Assembly: GCF_900188405.1 (NCBI RefSeq)
Contig: NZ_FZOF01000007.1
Span: forward strand, 1-64,000
Source: Actinacidiphila glaucinigra
GTDB lineage: Bacteria > Actinomycetota > Actinomycetes > Streptomycetales > Streptomycetaceae
Length of the DNA stretch: 64,000 nt
Direction: 5' to 3'
Both the position numbers and the translations under genes were made by a program. Shown in pieces: positions 36,352 through 44,657 of this stretch (within the stretch, counting starts at the first letter, position 1; every line of letters begins with the position of its first letter). The notes beneath the pieces are model-generated. The model searched no databases. It was not told the origin of the DNA and worked only from the letters and a program-made list of their open reading frames with translations.

Positions 36352-36930
36352 ATGATGCATGTGTTCAAGTGCGGTCTGCCCGTGCTGGACTTCGTGGGAA
36401 CCCTGAGGCGCCGACGCAACCCGGACCCCCAGGAGATGCTCACCACACCGGGGAGCCTCGACGCCTGGTTCCGCGAGTCGGGGCTCGTCGACGCGGACGT
36501 GCTCTCGGAGCCGTCCGACGTGGAGCGGGCGGTCTCCCTCCGTGAGGCGATCTTCTCGCTCGTCAGGTCCGCCCTGAACAGGGAGGGTTACGACGCCGAC
36601 GCGCTCGCGCTCCTCAACGCGACGGCCCGCGGGCCGTCCGCCGTCCCGCAGCTCACCAGGGAGGGGCGCAGGGTCGAGGCGACACCGCAGCAGGCGCTGT
36701 CCTCGCTGGCCCGCGAGGCCGTGCGGCTCCTGAGCGGCCCGGACGCCGAGCTGGTCAAGGAGTGCAGCAGGCCGGAGTGCACTCAGATCTACCTCGACCG
36801 CTCGCACGGCAGCCGCCGCGAGTGGTGCGCCATGGACCCCTGCGGCAACCGCGTGAAGGCGGCGGCGTACCGCGCGCGCAAGAAGGCGGCCACGCCTCCC
36901 CTGGCGGCGTCCGCCGCGCGGGGCGGGTAG
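36352..36930 (+). CDS. ABATE/CGNR zinc-finger transcriptional regulator
   Basis: A protein of 192 residues. Residues about 5-130 form the ABATE domain (L-D-F-V-G-T-L, L-R-E-A-I-F). The C-terminus is the CGNR zinc finger: C-S-R-P-E-C, Y-L-D-R-S, W-C-A-M and C-G-N-R-V-K-A, with four cysteines. CGNR proteins are thought to be DNA-binding stress regulators, but few have been studied. ATG 36352 (or 36355) starts right after an operator of the TCACC-N9-GGTGA type, so it is the best candidate for the protein that binds this repeated site. The zinc cysteines offer an obvious oxidant sensor (inference). Confidence 0.88.
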   Translation: MMHVFKCGLPVLDFVGTLRRRRNPDPQEMLTTPGSLDAWFRESGLVDADVLSEPSDVERAVSLREAIFSLVRSALNREGYDADALALLNATARGPSAVPQLTREGRRVEATPQQALSSLAREAVRLLSGPDAELVKECSRPECTQIYLDRSHGSRREWCAMDPCGNRVKAAAYRARKKAATPPLAASAARGG

Positions 36931-36938
36931 ACGTACGA

Positions 36939-36987
36939 CACGCCCGGGTGGCCGGGCCCCGCAACGGGGCCCGGCCACCCGGGCGTG
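36939..36987. terminator. Bidirectional terminator
   Basis: A perfect 22-bp inverted repeat (arm beginning CACGCCCGGGTGGCC) with loop GCAAC, between the convergent CGNR and cytochrome b genes. Confidence 0.8.
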
Positions 36988-37012
36988 CGCGTGCGTGCCG
37001 CGGGACGCACGT

Positions 37013-37705
37013 TCAGGGATCCCGAGTGTCCTGCGCCGCCGGGCGGTCCTCGGCCAGCCAGTGGGTGTGCCACCGCCTGGCCCAGCCGAGGGACACGTAC
37101 CCCGTGCGCATCCCTAGCCGGGCCTCGGGGTCCTGGAAGGCCTTGCGCATGTGCCCGATCACCACCAGGGCGATCGCCCAGGCCAGGACGTCGTGGACGA
37201 AGATGGCGCTGGTGCGGGAGACCGCCGGCAGCAGCCCGGTGAACCACATCAGCAGCCCGGTGGCCGTCATGACCAGCACGGCCCCGGCGAGCCAGCCCGC
37301 GTAGAGCTTCTGACCGGCGTTGAACTTGCCGGCGGGGCGCAGGTCCGGCGCGGTCAGGCGCTTGCGTGCGGCCCGCAGCCAGCGCCTGTCGTACGCGGCG
37401 AAACGGTTCAGCCTGCGCAGGTCGGCGCGGAAGGCCGGCGAGACGAGCCCGAGCAGGAGGGGCAGCGGCAGCAGGATCCCCGACCACTCGTGGACCGTCG
37501 CGACCAGATGGCGCCGCCCGACCAGCTGGGCCAGCGGCCCCAGGTAGAGGCAGGCCGCGGTCGTCAGGCACAGCAGCATCAGCAGACCGGTGCCCCGGTG
37601 CACCCAGCGCTCGGCCCGGGTGAACCGCAGCACGCGCGCGGAGCGCTCAGGCTGCCTGCGCGTCGCCACGCCGGTCGGCCCCGTCGAGCCAGCCGTCGAC
37701 GTCAT
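37013..37705 (-). CDS. Cytochrome b561-type membrane protein, electron donor to the molybdoenzyme
   Basis: A protein of 230 residues with four transmembrane helices. Likely haem-ligand histidines are in E-R-W-V-H-R-G, T-V-H-E-W-S-G, F-V-H-D-V-L-A and I-G-H-M-R-K. It should pass electrons between the quinone pool and the exported molybdoenzyme encoded just upstream, with which it overlaps by 59 bp. ATG 37705 has GGAGGAG upstream, which supports the overlap. The pair plays the part MsrQ plays with MsrP, but the fold family here is the gamma-subunit type of cytochrome b, not clearly MsrQ. Confidence 0.85.
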   Translation of the reverse strand: MTSTAGSTGPTGVATRRQPERSARVLRFTRAERWVHRGTGLLMLLCLTTAACLYLGPLAQLVGRRHLVATVHEWSGILLPLPLLLGLVSPAFRADLRRLNRFAAYDRRWLRAARKRLTAPDLRPAGKFNAGQKLYAGWLAGAVLVMTATGLLMWFTGLLPAVSRTSAIFVHDVLAWAIALVVIGHMRKAFQDPEARLGMRTGYVSLGWARRWHTHWLAEDRPAAQDTRDP

Positions 37706-38381
37706 AGCCGTACTCCTCCCAGTAGCCGGGGATGACCTCGTCGGTCACGGTGATTCCGGACAGCCACTTGGCCGACTTGTAGAAGTACATCGGCGCGGCG
37801 TAGAGCCGGACGGGGCCGCCGTGCTCGTGGCTGACGGGCTTGTCCTGCATCTTCAGGGCGACCAGCATGTCGGGGCGGCGGGCCTGGTCGAGGGTCAGGC
37901 TCTCGGTGTAGACGCCGTCGAAGCAGGTGAAGTAGATCGCCTTGCCCTCGGGGCGCACCCCCGCGGCGTCCAGCAGGTCGGACAGCAGGACGCCCTCGAA
38001 GGGGGTGTCCGCCACCCGCCAGCCGTCGGTGCACAGCACGTCGCGCACGAGCCGCTTCTGCGGGAGCGCGCGCAGGTCGTCGAGCGTGTACGTGCGCGGA
38101 CGGTCCACCAGACCGTTGACCTTCAGCCGGTAGGTCCGCGCGTCCTTGCGCGGCACCGAGCCGACGACGCTGTAGTAGCGGAAGCCGCCCGGGTTGGGCA
38201 GGACCCCGGTGAGCCCGGTGGGGTCGGCCTGCGAGGCGGCGCCGAGGAAGTTCTCCCAGCCGCGCTGCAGCCAGGGCGCCGCGGCGACGCCGGCGACGCC
38301 TGCACCGAGCATGCCGAGCATGGCGCGGCGCGCGACGGGGGCCCCGCGCTCCGGCAGGTTCTCCTGGTCGGCCATGGTCAT
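37647..38381 (-). CDS. Tat-exported molybdopterin-dependent oxidoreductase (sulfite oxidase/MsrP superfamily)
   Basis: A protein of 244 residues. A twin-arginine start (V-A-R-R-A-M-L-G-M-L-G) and hydrophobic core export the folded enzyme. The single domain of the sulfite oxidase fold follows, with the molybdenum-ligand cysteine in V-L-C-T-D-G-W-R-V (near residue 117) and G-G-P-V-R-L-Y-A-A-P near 200. It has no dimerisation domain or haem domain. Possible roles are reduction of methionine sulfoxide in exported proteins (MsrP-like) or sulfite oxidation. ATG 38381 overlaps the stop of the GMC gene (TGATG). Confidence 0.87.
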   Translation of the reverse strand: MTMADQENLPERGAPVARRAMLGMLGAGVAGVAAAPWLQRGWENFLGAASQADPTGLTGVLPNPGGFRYYSVVGSVPRKDARTYRLKVNGLVDRPRTYTLDDLRALPQKRLVRDVLCTDGWRVADTPFEGVLLSDLLDAAGVRPEGKAIYFTCFDGVYTESLTLDQARRPDMLVALKMQDKPVSHEHGGPVRLYAAPMYFYKSAKWLSGITVTDEVIPGYWEEYGYDVDGWLDGADRRGDAQAA

Positions 38382-38932
38382 CACGCACCCTTCCGCGAGA
38401 CGAACTCGGCGGCCCGCTCGGCGACGGCGTAGACGGTCGCGTTGGTGTTCCCGGAGACGATCGACGGCATCACCGAGGCGTCGGCGACGCGCAGCCCCTC
38501 GATGCCGCGGACCCTCAGCTCCTCGTCGACCACGGCACCCTCGTCGGTGCCGAGCCGGCACGTGCCGACCGGGTGGAAGTAGGACGCCAGCCCCTTGGCG
38601 CCTCCGGCCGCCCACGCGTCGTAGGAGCTGCGGTGCCCGCGGGTGAAGACCATGGCGTTGATCGCCGACGAGCCGCCCGGCCCCCGGCCCCGCGCGAGGG
38701 CGACGGGCGTCCCGGTGTGCGCCTGCCCGGTCGTGCGGTCGCCCCAGTCGGACGACGTGCCCGGCAACCGGGGCCACGCGGGGGGAACCGGCATCTCCTC
38801 GGGCACCTCGGAACCGCCGGCCTCCAGCAGCAGGACGCGGGCTCCGCCGTCCTCGGACAGGCGCGCGGCCAGCACACTGCCGGCCGTTCCCGCGCCCACC
38901 ACGACGTAGTCGTATTCCACAGCCTGGCTCAC
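38381..38932 (-). CDS. Miniature GMC-type flavoprotein (central part missing)
   Basis: A protein of 183 residues where GMC oxidoreductases have about 500-550. Residues 1-110 match the N-terminal FAD region: V-V-V-G-A-G-T-A-G-S-V-L-A, L-L-L-E-A-G-G and G-R-G-P-G-G-S-S-A-I-N-A-M-V-F. Then, with no substrate domain, it continues from about residue 115 as the C-terminal part: F-H-P-V-G-T-C-R-L-G (active-site histidine), L-R-V-A-D-A-S-V-M-P, and S-G-N-T-N-A-T (catalytic-position asparagine). The frame is intact and coupled to the molybdoenzyme gene. GTG 38932 follows GGAGAGG. It may be an in-frame deletion remnant or a functional small form. Confidence 0.85.
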   Translation of the reverse strand: MSQAVEYDYVVVGAGTAGSVLAARLSEDGGARVLLLEAGGSEVPEEMPVPPAWPRLPGTSSDWGDRTTGQAHTGTPVALARGRGPGGSSAINAMVFTRGHRSSYDAWAAGGAKGLASYFHPVGTCRLGTDEGAVVDEELRVRGIEGLRVADASVMPSIVSGNTNATVYAVAERAAEFVSRKGA

Positions 38933-38971
38933 GCAGCCCTCTCCTGTTCCGGCGACGCGATGACCGTCTCG

Positions 38972-39030
38972 TCACCCATTGAAGTGGTGATGACTTTCGC
39001 ACAGCAAAAAGTCACCTGTCAAGGTGGTGA
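38972..39030. promoter_or_regulatory. TCACC-N9-GGTGA operators, copies 6 and 7
   Basis: TCACC-CATTGAAGT-GGTGA (38972-38990) and TCACC-TGTCAAGGT-GGTGA (39012-39030), centres exactly 40 bp apart. The second holds TTGACA on the minus strand as -35, with GAAAGT 18 bp on, reading into the GMC/molybdoenzyme/cytochrome operon. Confidence 0.65.
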
Positions 39031-39659
39031 TGGATTCCAAGGGGTGGACTCATATCCCGTATGTCAGTGAGAAATGCCCAGGTTGGGATCGGTATGCTCC
39101 GCAGTTACTTGCATAGTGCATCGCTTCCCTGATCTACTCCTTGACGCAGCAAGCGCAACTGGCCGGGGTCTGCGGCTCTCGTGTGCACGCCCGTCAGGAC
39201 AAGAAGAGGGATCTTCGTGAGCTTCCACCGTCGGGGCGGTGACGCACCGGGCCGTCGTACGACCGCGATGTGCCGGCCGAATTCCTCCGCCGATCCGGCC
39301 TGTGCCCTTCCTTCCCTTTCGTCTTTCCTTCACGGGGGCGGGAGTTGTGGTGGGCGCCCGGAATTCGGCTGGTGAACCCCGTGCCTTTCCCGTTCACCGT
39401 CCGGTCGATCCGGCCGGCTGCCGGCGTGGGAACCCCCGCGTGCCGGCGGCTGCCACGTCGGGGCCGGTCAGCGCCGGTGCCGACGCCCGGTCCGGAGTCC
39501 GGCGGCGAACCGGTCTGCAATGGCTCGATAGTGACGGTGCCTCAGTTCCGCGGGGAGTGTCGTGAGTAGAATCCGCGAGCCTTCCACTGGCCGGCGGTGC
39601 GTCATATCGCAGTGCCGTCAGGTGAATTGGCTCCATTCGTTCAAGATTTGGGATCGTTG
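39031..39659. other. Long intergenic region before the amidase gene
   Basis: About 630 bp. Open frames here are short and lack codon bias. The stretch 39060-39170 is lower in GC and probably holds the amidase promoter, but I cannot name a promoter pair. No RNA gene or repeat is visible. Confidence 0.4.
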
Positions 39660-41609
39660 ATGACATCAGAAACATCAAACCGCCGGCATGCCAGGCGGCG
39701 CAGGCCCGGCCTGCTGGCGGCAGCTGCCGGGCTGGTGGTCGCGGGTTCGGTGGCGGTGCCGCTGACGGCGCAGGCGACCGGTGCCGCGCCGGCGGACACC
39801 GCCCGGCAACGTGACTTCGCCGCGGCGGCCGAGGAGTACCGCGTGCCGGAGCAGCTGCTGCTGGCGGTGGCCTACCAGGAGTCGGCGTGGGACGGGCACG
39901 CCGGCAAGCACAGCACCACCGGCGGTTACGGCCCGATGCACCTGACCGATGTGACGGCGGAGATGGTGTCCGGCGGTGACGCGGGAGCGGTCGGCCGCAG
40001 TGACATCGCGTCGTTCGTCGCCGACCCGGCGCTGCACACGCTTCAGGCCGCGGCGAAGCTGACCGGCCTGTCCGCGCGGGAGCTGCGCGAGGACGAGGCG
40101 GCCAACATCCGGGGCGGCGCGGCGCTGCTGGCGTCGTACCAGAAGGCCGCGGGCGGTTCGGCCTCCGCGGAGGCCGGTGACTGGTACGGGGCGGTCGCCC
40201 GGTACAGCCAGGCCTCGCAAGCGCAGGGTGCCAAGGCGTTCGCGAACCGTGTCTTCGCCACCCTGGCCAAGGGCGCGGGCCGCACGACCGTGGACGGGCA
40301 GCGGGTCACCCTGGCGGCGATGCCGCAGGTCAAGCCCGCCACAGGCCAGTTGGCGAAGCTGCGTCTGAAGGCCGCGGCGACCGCGGACACCGAGTGCCCG
40401 GCGACCGTGGACTGCACCTTTGTGCCGGCGGCGTCGAGCAACGGTCAGGTCTCAAGCCGGCCCGGCAACGGGATCCGGATCGACTCGATCGTCATCCACG
40501 ACATCGAGGGCTCGTACGAGTCCGCGATCGCGACCTTCCAGACCCCGGGCAGCTCGGCTGCCTCGCACTATGTGATGCGGTCCGCGGACGGCGCGGTGAC
40601 GCAGATGATGCCCACCAAGGACATCGCCTTCCACGCGGGCAACTACTCCACCAACATGCACTCCATCGGCATCGAGCACGAGGGCTTCGCCGCGCACGGC
40701 GCCGAGTGGTACACCGAGGCGCAGTACGAGGCGACCGCGGAGCTGGTGAAGTACCTGGCCGAGCGCTTCGACATCCCGTTGGACCGGCAGCACATCGTCG
40801 GCCACGACAACGTTGTCGGCCCGTCGTCGGCGACCGTGTCGGGCATGCACTGGGACCCGGCCGACGGCTGGGACTGGGAGCACTTCATGGCTCTCGTCGG
40901 CGCGCCGGCCGAGGGCAGGCACGGGGTCGGTGACATCGGCTCGGTGGTGACCATCGCCCCCGGGTTCGAGCGGAACCAGCAGACCGTCGAGGTCTGCCCG
41001 TCCGACGACCCGACCGGCGCCACCCCCGAGTGCACCAAGGTGACGCACGCGTCGAACTCCCTGTTCGTGCGGACCGCCCCCAGCGCCACCGCGCCCCTGT
41101 TCGGGGACCAGGCGATCCACTCCGGTGGCGACGGCACCGACCGGATCAACGACTGGGGCAGCACCGTGCAGGCCGGCCAGCAGTTCGTGGTCGCCGGCAA
41201 GGAGGGCCCCTGGACCGCCATCTGGTTCAGCGGCAGCAAGGTGTGGTTCCACAACCCGCTCGGCGCCAACACCATCGTGGCGCGCGGCGGTTACACCATC
41301 ATCAAGGCCGGCGTGACGCCCGCCACGCCGCCCGCCAAGGTGTACGGTTCCAGCTACCCGGACGCCGCGGAGTACCCGGCCGGCTACGGCGCCTCCACCC
41401 AGGCCCCGCTGAGCATGTACAGCATCCCGTCCGGCCAGGCCTACGTCGCCACCGCGGCGCCGGCCCTGACCGACGACTACTTCAAGGCCGACGGCAAGGT
41501 CGTCTTCGGCGCCAAGAAGATGTACACGATCCAGTACAACCACCGCACCGCGCTGGTCTACGCGAACGACGTCATCGCCACGCAGCGCCCCGCGCACAAC
41601 GATCGCTGA
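39660..41609 (+). CDS. Secreted N-acetylmuramoyl-L-alanine amidase with lytic-transglycosylase-like domain
   Basis: A protein of 649 residues. A signal peptide ([10 protein letters not shown], then a long hydrophobic run ending near A-Q-A-T-G) is followed by a goose-lysozyme/SLT-like domain (V-A-Y-Q-E-S-A-W, residues about 70-215). An amidase-2/PGRP domain comes next (about 260-420) with zinc-site residues in I-V-I-H-D, G-I-E-H-E and V-G-H-D. The last 200 residues hold SH3-like repeats ([10 protein letters not shown]). It should cut cell-wall peptides from glycan strands outside the cell. ATG 39660 is chosen for the signal peptide, although its ribosome binding site is weak. Confidence 0.9.
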   Translation: MTSETSNRRHARRRRPGLLAAAAGLVVAGSVAVPLTAQATGAAPADTARQRDFAAAAEEYRVPEQLLLAVAYQESAWDGHAGKHSTTGGYGPMHLTDVTAEMVSGGDAGAVGRSDIASFVADPALHTLQAAAKLTGLSARELREDEAANIRGGAALLASYQKAAGGSASAEAGDWYGAVARYSQASQAQGAKAFANRVFATLAKGAGRTTVDGQRVTLAAMPQVKPATGQLAKLRLKAAATADTECPATVDCTFVPAASSNGQVSSRPGNGIRIDSIVIHDIEGSYESAIATFQTPGSSAASHYVMRSADGAVTQMMPTKDIAFHAGNYSTNMHSIGIEHEGFAAHGAEWYTEAQYEATAELVKYLAERFDIPLDRQHIVGHDNVVGPSSATVSGMHWDPADGWDWEHFMALVGAPAEGRHGVGDIGSVVTIAPGFERNQQTVEVCPSDDPTGATPECTKVTHASNSLFVRTAPSATAPLFGDQAIHSGGDGTDRINDWGSTVQAGQQFVVAGKEGPWTAIWFSGSKVWFHNPLGANTIVARGGYTIIKAGVTPATPPAKVYGSSYPDAAEYPAGYGASTQAPLSMYSIPSGQAYVATAAPALTDDYFKADGKVVFGAKKMYTIQYNHRTALVYANDVIATQRPAHNDR

Positions 41610-41626
41610 CGCCGTACGACGCCTGA

Positions 41627-41664
41627 GGGTGGGGCCCGTGAGCCACGGCTTCCGGGCCCCACCC
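41627..41664 (+). terminator. Intrinsic terminator
   Basis: Twelve-base arms GGGTGGGGCCCG and CGGGCCCCACCC around a 14-nt loop, 17 nt after the amidase stop. Confidence 0.75.
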
Positions 41665-41764
41665 GCGTCCGGGCCCCTGCCCCTTCCGCCCTTTCGCCCG
41701 ACCCGGTCCGGCGCGGGCCCCCGGTGAGCGGGACTCACCGACTGCACCACATCTGGAGCCACAG

Positions 41765-42226
41765 GTGCGCACAGCACTCCTGCCCGCAGCACTCGCCACC
41801 GCCGCCCTCGGGGTGTCCGCCGTCTCCTGCGCGGACGCGTCGCGCACCAGTGACACGACTGCCGGGGCGACCGTGCAGGACCTGCGGGTGGGGGCCGTCT
41901 GCTCCTCGCACTTCGCCTTCGCCACCGACGTCTCCTGCGGGCTGGTCGGATTCGGCGACGTCCGCTTCCACTGCGCGGGTGAGCACGGCGACGAGCCGTG
42001 CCCCAGGACCCGTTCCGTGACGTTCGAGAACATCGGCAGGACCTCGGTGCGGCTCGTGGCGGTCAGCGGCTCGGCGCCGGGCGAGCGGCACGAGTCCGTC
42101 TCCCGCGCGCTGCCGACCGGGGCGCGGGCGACCGTGGCCCCGCGGGCCGGCGACGGGTACCTCTACGACGTCCTGCTGCGCGCGGACACCGGCTCGGCGG
42201 CGGTGGGCGTCGTCGCGGTCTCCTGA
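41765..42226 (+). CDS. Secreted protein of unknown function
   Basis: A protein of 153 residues. The first 25 residues look like a signal peptide ending at V-S-A-V-S-C-A-D, where the cysteine could be a lipobox (not canonical at -3). Four further cysteines (C-S-S-H, V-S-C-G, F-H-C-A, P-C-P) suggest disulfides. The remainder looks like a beta sandwich (S-V-T-F-E-N-I-G-R-T-S-V-R-L) of the kind seen in DUF4232-like proteins. GTG 41765 has GGAG upstream. It stands alone between the amidase and GAPDH genes. Confidence 0.65.
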   Translation: MRTALLPAALATAALGVSAVSCADASRTSDTTAGATVQDLRVGAVCSSHFAFATDVSCGLVGFGDVRFHCAGEHGDEPCPRTRSVTFENIGRTSVRLVAVSGSAPGERHESVSRALPTGARATVAPRAGDGYLYDVLLRADTGSAAVGVVAVS

Positions 42227-42309
42227 ACGACGGCGGGTGGGCCCCGCGGAAAGCACGAGGTGGCGGTGTGGTTAACATATGAGCACCGCCTAGCTCGAAA
42301 GATAAGCCT

Positions 42310-43764
42310 GTGACTGTCAACGAGGACTCGTTCACCGACTGGAAGCACCGCGAGGAGATCGCGGAATCGATGATTCCGATCATCGGGAAGCTGCACAGGG
42401 AGCGGGACGTGACCGTCCTGCTGCACAGCCGCTCCTTGGTGAACAAGTCGGTGATCAGCATCCTCAAGGCCCACCGCTTCGTCCGGCAGATCGCCGGACA
42501 GGAGCTCTCCGTCACCGAGACGCTGCCGTTCCTGCGGGCCCTCACCACGCTCGACCTCGGCCCGTCCCAGATCGACCTCGGCATGCTCGCCGCGACGTAC
42601 CGGGCCGACGACCGCGGGCTGTCCGTCGAGGAGTTCACCGCCGGGGCGGTCGCTGGCGCCACCGGTGCCAACAAGATCGAGCGCCGCGAGCCGCGCGACG
42701 TCGTCCTCTACGGATTCGGCCGCATCGGCCGTCTTCTCGCCCGGCTGCTGATCGAGAAGTCCGGTTCCGGCAACGGCCTGCGGCTGCGCGCCGTCGTCGT
42801 CCGCAAGGGCTCCGGCCGGGCCGCCGAAGACCTCGTCAAGCGCGCCTCGCTGCTGCGCCGCGACTCCATCCACGGCCAGTTCCAGGGCACGATCACCGTC
42901 GACGAGGCGAACAGCACGATCATCGCCAACGGCAACGCGATCAGGGTGATCTACGCCGACGACCCGGCGTCGCTGGACTACACGGCGTACGGCATCAACA
43001 ACGCCATCCTCATCGACAACACGGGCAAGTGGCGGGACCGCGAGGGGCTTTCGCAGCACCTGCGTCCCGGCGTCGACAAGGTCGTCCTGACCGCGCCGGG
43101 CAAGGGCGACGTCCCCAACGTCGTCCACGGCGTCAACCACGACATGATCAAGCCGGACGAGCGGATCCTGTCCTGCGCCTCCTGCACCACCAACGCGATC
43201 GTGCCGCCGCTGAAGGCGATGGCGGACGAGTACGGCGTGCTGCGCGGCCACGTCGAGACGGTCCACTCGTTCACCAACGACCAGAACCTGCTGGACAACT
43301 ACCACAGCTCCGACCGCCGCGGCCGTTCGGCGCCGCTCAACATGGTCATCACCGAGACCGGTGCCGCCTCGGCCGTCGCCAAGGCGCTGCCCGACCTCAA
43401 GGCGAGGATCACCGGCAGCTCCATCCGGGTGCCGGTGCCGGACGTCTCGATCGCGATCCTCAGCCTGCAGCTCGCCCGCGAGACCACCCGCGAGGAGGTC
43501 CTCGACCACCTCCGCGAGGTGTCGCTGACCTCGCCGCTCAAGCGCCAGATCGACTTCATCAGCGCCCCCGACGCCGTCTCCAGCGACTTCATCGGCTCGC
43601 GCCACGCCTCGATCGTCGACGCCGGCGCCACCAAGGTCGACGGCGACAACGCCATCCTCTACCTCTGGTACGACAACGAGTTCGGCTACTCCTGCCAGGT
43701 CATCCGGGTCGTCCAGCACGTCTCCGAGGTCGAGTACCCGACCTACCCCGCCGCGCGGGTCTGA
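42310..43764 (+). CDS. gap: Glyceraldehyde-3-phosphate dehydrogenase, long form
   Basis: A protein of 484 residues. The usual GAPDH core (about 335 residues) starts near residue 130 with V-L-Y-G-F-G-R-I-G-R-L; an N-terminal helical extension of about 125 residues precedes it, as in other long-form GAPDH proteins of Actinobacteria. The catalytic cysteine is in S-C-A-S-C-T-T-N, and the end is W-Y-D-N-E-F-G-Y-S. It probably is not the main glycolytic enzyme, which is usually the short type next to pgk; a gluconeogenic role is possible. GTG 42310 has only a weak ribosome binding site. Confidence 0.92.
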   Translation: MTVNEDSFTDWKHREEIAESMIPIIGKLHRERDVTVLLHSRSLVNKSVISILKAHRFVRQIAGQELSVTETLPFLRALTTLDLGPSQIDLGMLAATYRADDRGLSVEEFTAGAVAGATGANKIERREPRDVVLYGFGRIGRLLARLLIEKSGSGNGLRLRAVVVRKGSGRAAEDLVKRASLLRRDSIHGQFQGTITVDEANSTIIANGNAIRVIYADDPASLDYTAYGINNAILIDNTGKWRDREGLSQHLRPGVDKVVLTAPGKGDVPNVVHGVNHDMIKPDERILSCASCTTNAIVPPLKAMADEYGVLRGHVETVHSFTNDQNLLDNYHSSDRRGRSAPLNMVITETGAASAVAKALPDLKARITGSSIRVPVPDVSIAILSLQLARETTREEVLDHLREVSLTSPLKRQIDFISAPDAVSSDFIGSRHASIVDAGATKVDGDNAILYLWYDNEFGYSCQVIRVVQHVSEVEYPTYPAARV

Positions 43765-43885
43765 CCGTCCCGCGCGCCGGTGCGCCGCGGCGGTCCCCCG
43801 ACCGCAAATCGTTTGCGCGCACCGGCGGGCGGCCCGCAGCATGGGCCGCATGAGAGCGATGGCGACAACGGCGGGCGGATACTGA

Positions 43886-44632
43886 GTGGCCGTGCACGAG
43901 GAAGAACGCCTGGTCCTGCGCGGGCCGGGGGGAGTGCCGCAACTGACGTACGTCGAGGGGGTCAGGGACGGCCGTCCCTGGGCCGACCTCGCGGAAGCGG
44001 TGGGACCGGACCCCGTGCCGGCCGTGCTCGCGGGCCTGCCGGGGTGGGCGGTGTCGGGCTCCGTCGAACTGGGGGAGCGGCTTGTCCGGCATGGCGCCCG
44101 GGTCCTGCGGCACGCCCATGGGATGGAGCGCGACCTCGTCGCCGACCCCCCGCCGCCCGAGTGGGCCTCGTGGCCGCTGCCCGAGGGGCTGCGCGCCGTC
44201 CCCTGCGACCGCCCGGCCCGGGAGCTGTTCCCCGCGTGGCGCGCCGCCTTCGCAGCCGGTCACCCCGACCACCACGAGGGCGGTGACGAGGAGGCCCTCG
44301 ACGTACAGCTGGCCCCGGTGCTGTCGGGCGCCGTGCTCGGGCCGGTCCTGCCGTGCAGCACCCTGGCGGTCGACGGGGCCGACCATGTCGTCGCCGGGGT
44401 CGTCGTGACGGACCGAGACGGCCTCCCGTGGGTCGCCACGGTCTTCCGGCAGCCGGATTCGCGTTACGCCGGTCTCGGTTCCCTGCTGCTGCGCCGGGTG
44501 CTGGCGGACGCGGCGACGGGCGGTCTCGCACGGATCGGCCTGGCGGTGAGCGACGCCAATCCCGCCCGCGGGCTGTACGAGCGGCTGGGGTTCGCGGTGA
44601 CCGGCACCTCGCTCACCGTCCTCGTCCCCTGA
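43886..44632 (+). CDS. GNAT family N-acetyltransferase
   Basis: A protein of 248 residues. The N-terminal half (to about 115) is of unknown type. The C-terminal half is a GNAT fold: V-A-G-V-V-V-T, V-F-R-Q-P-D-S-R-Y-A-G-L-G-S-L-L-L-R-R-V-L (acetyl-CoA loop, with R-x2-G-x-G/S variation), then L-A-V-S-D-A-N-P-A-R-G-L-Y-E-R-L-G-F. The substrate is unknown. GTG 43886 is poorly supported by a ribosome binding site, and GTG 43892 is also possible. Confidence 0.85.
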   Translation: MAVHEEERLVLRGPGGVPQLTYVEGVRDGRPWADLAEAVGPDPVPAVLAGLPGWAVSGSVELGERLVRHGARVLRHAHGMERDLVADPPPPEWASWPLPEGLRAVPCDRPARELFPAWRAAFAAGHPDHHEGGDEEALDVQLAPVLSGAVLGPVLPCSTLAVDGADHVVAGVVVTDRDGLPWVATVFRQPDSRYAGLGSLLLRRVLADAATGGLARIGLAVSDANPARGLYERLGFAVTGTSLTVLVP

Positions 44633-44657
44633 GGGGGCGGGGCCTCCGGCGCCGGGC

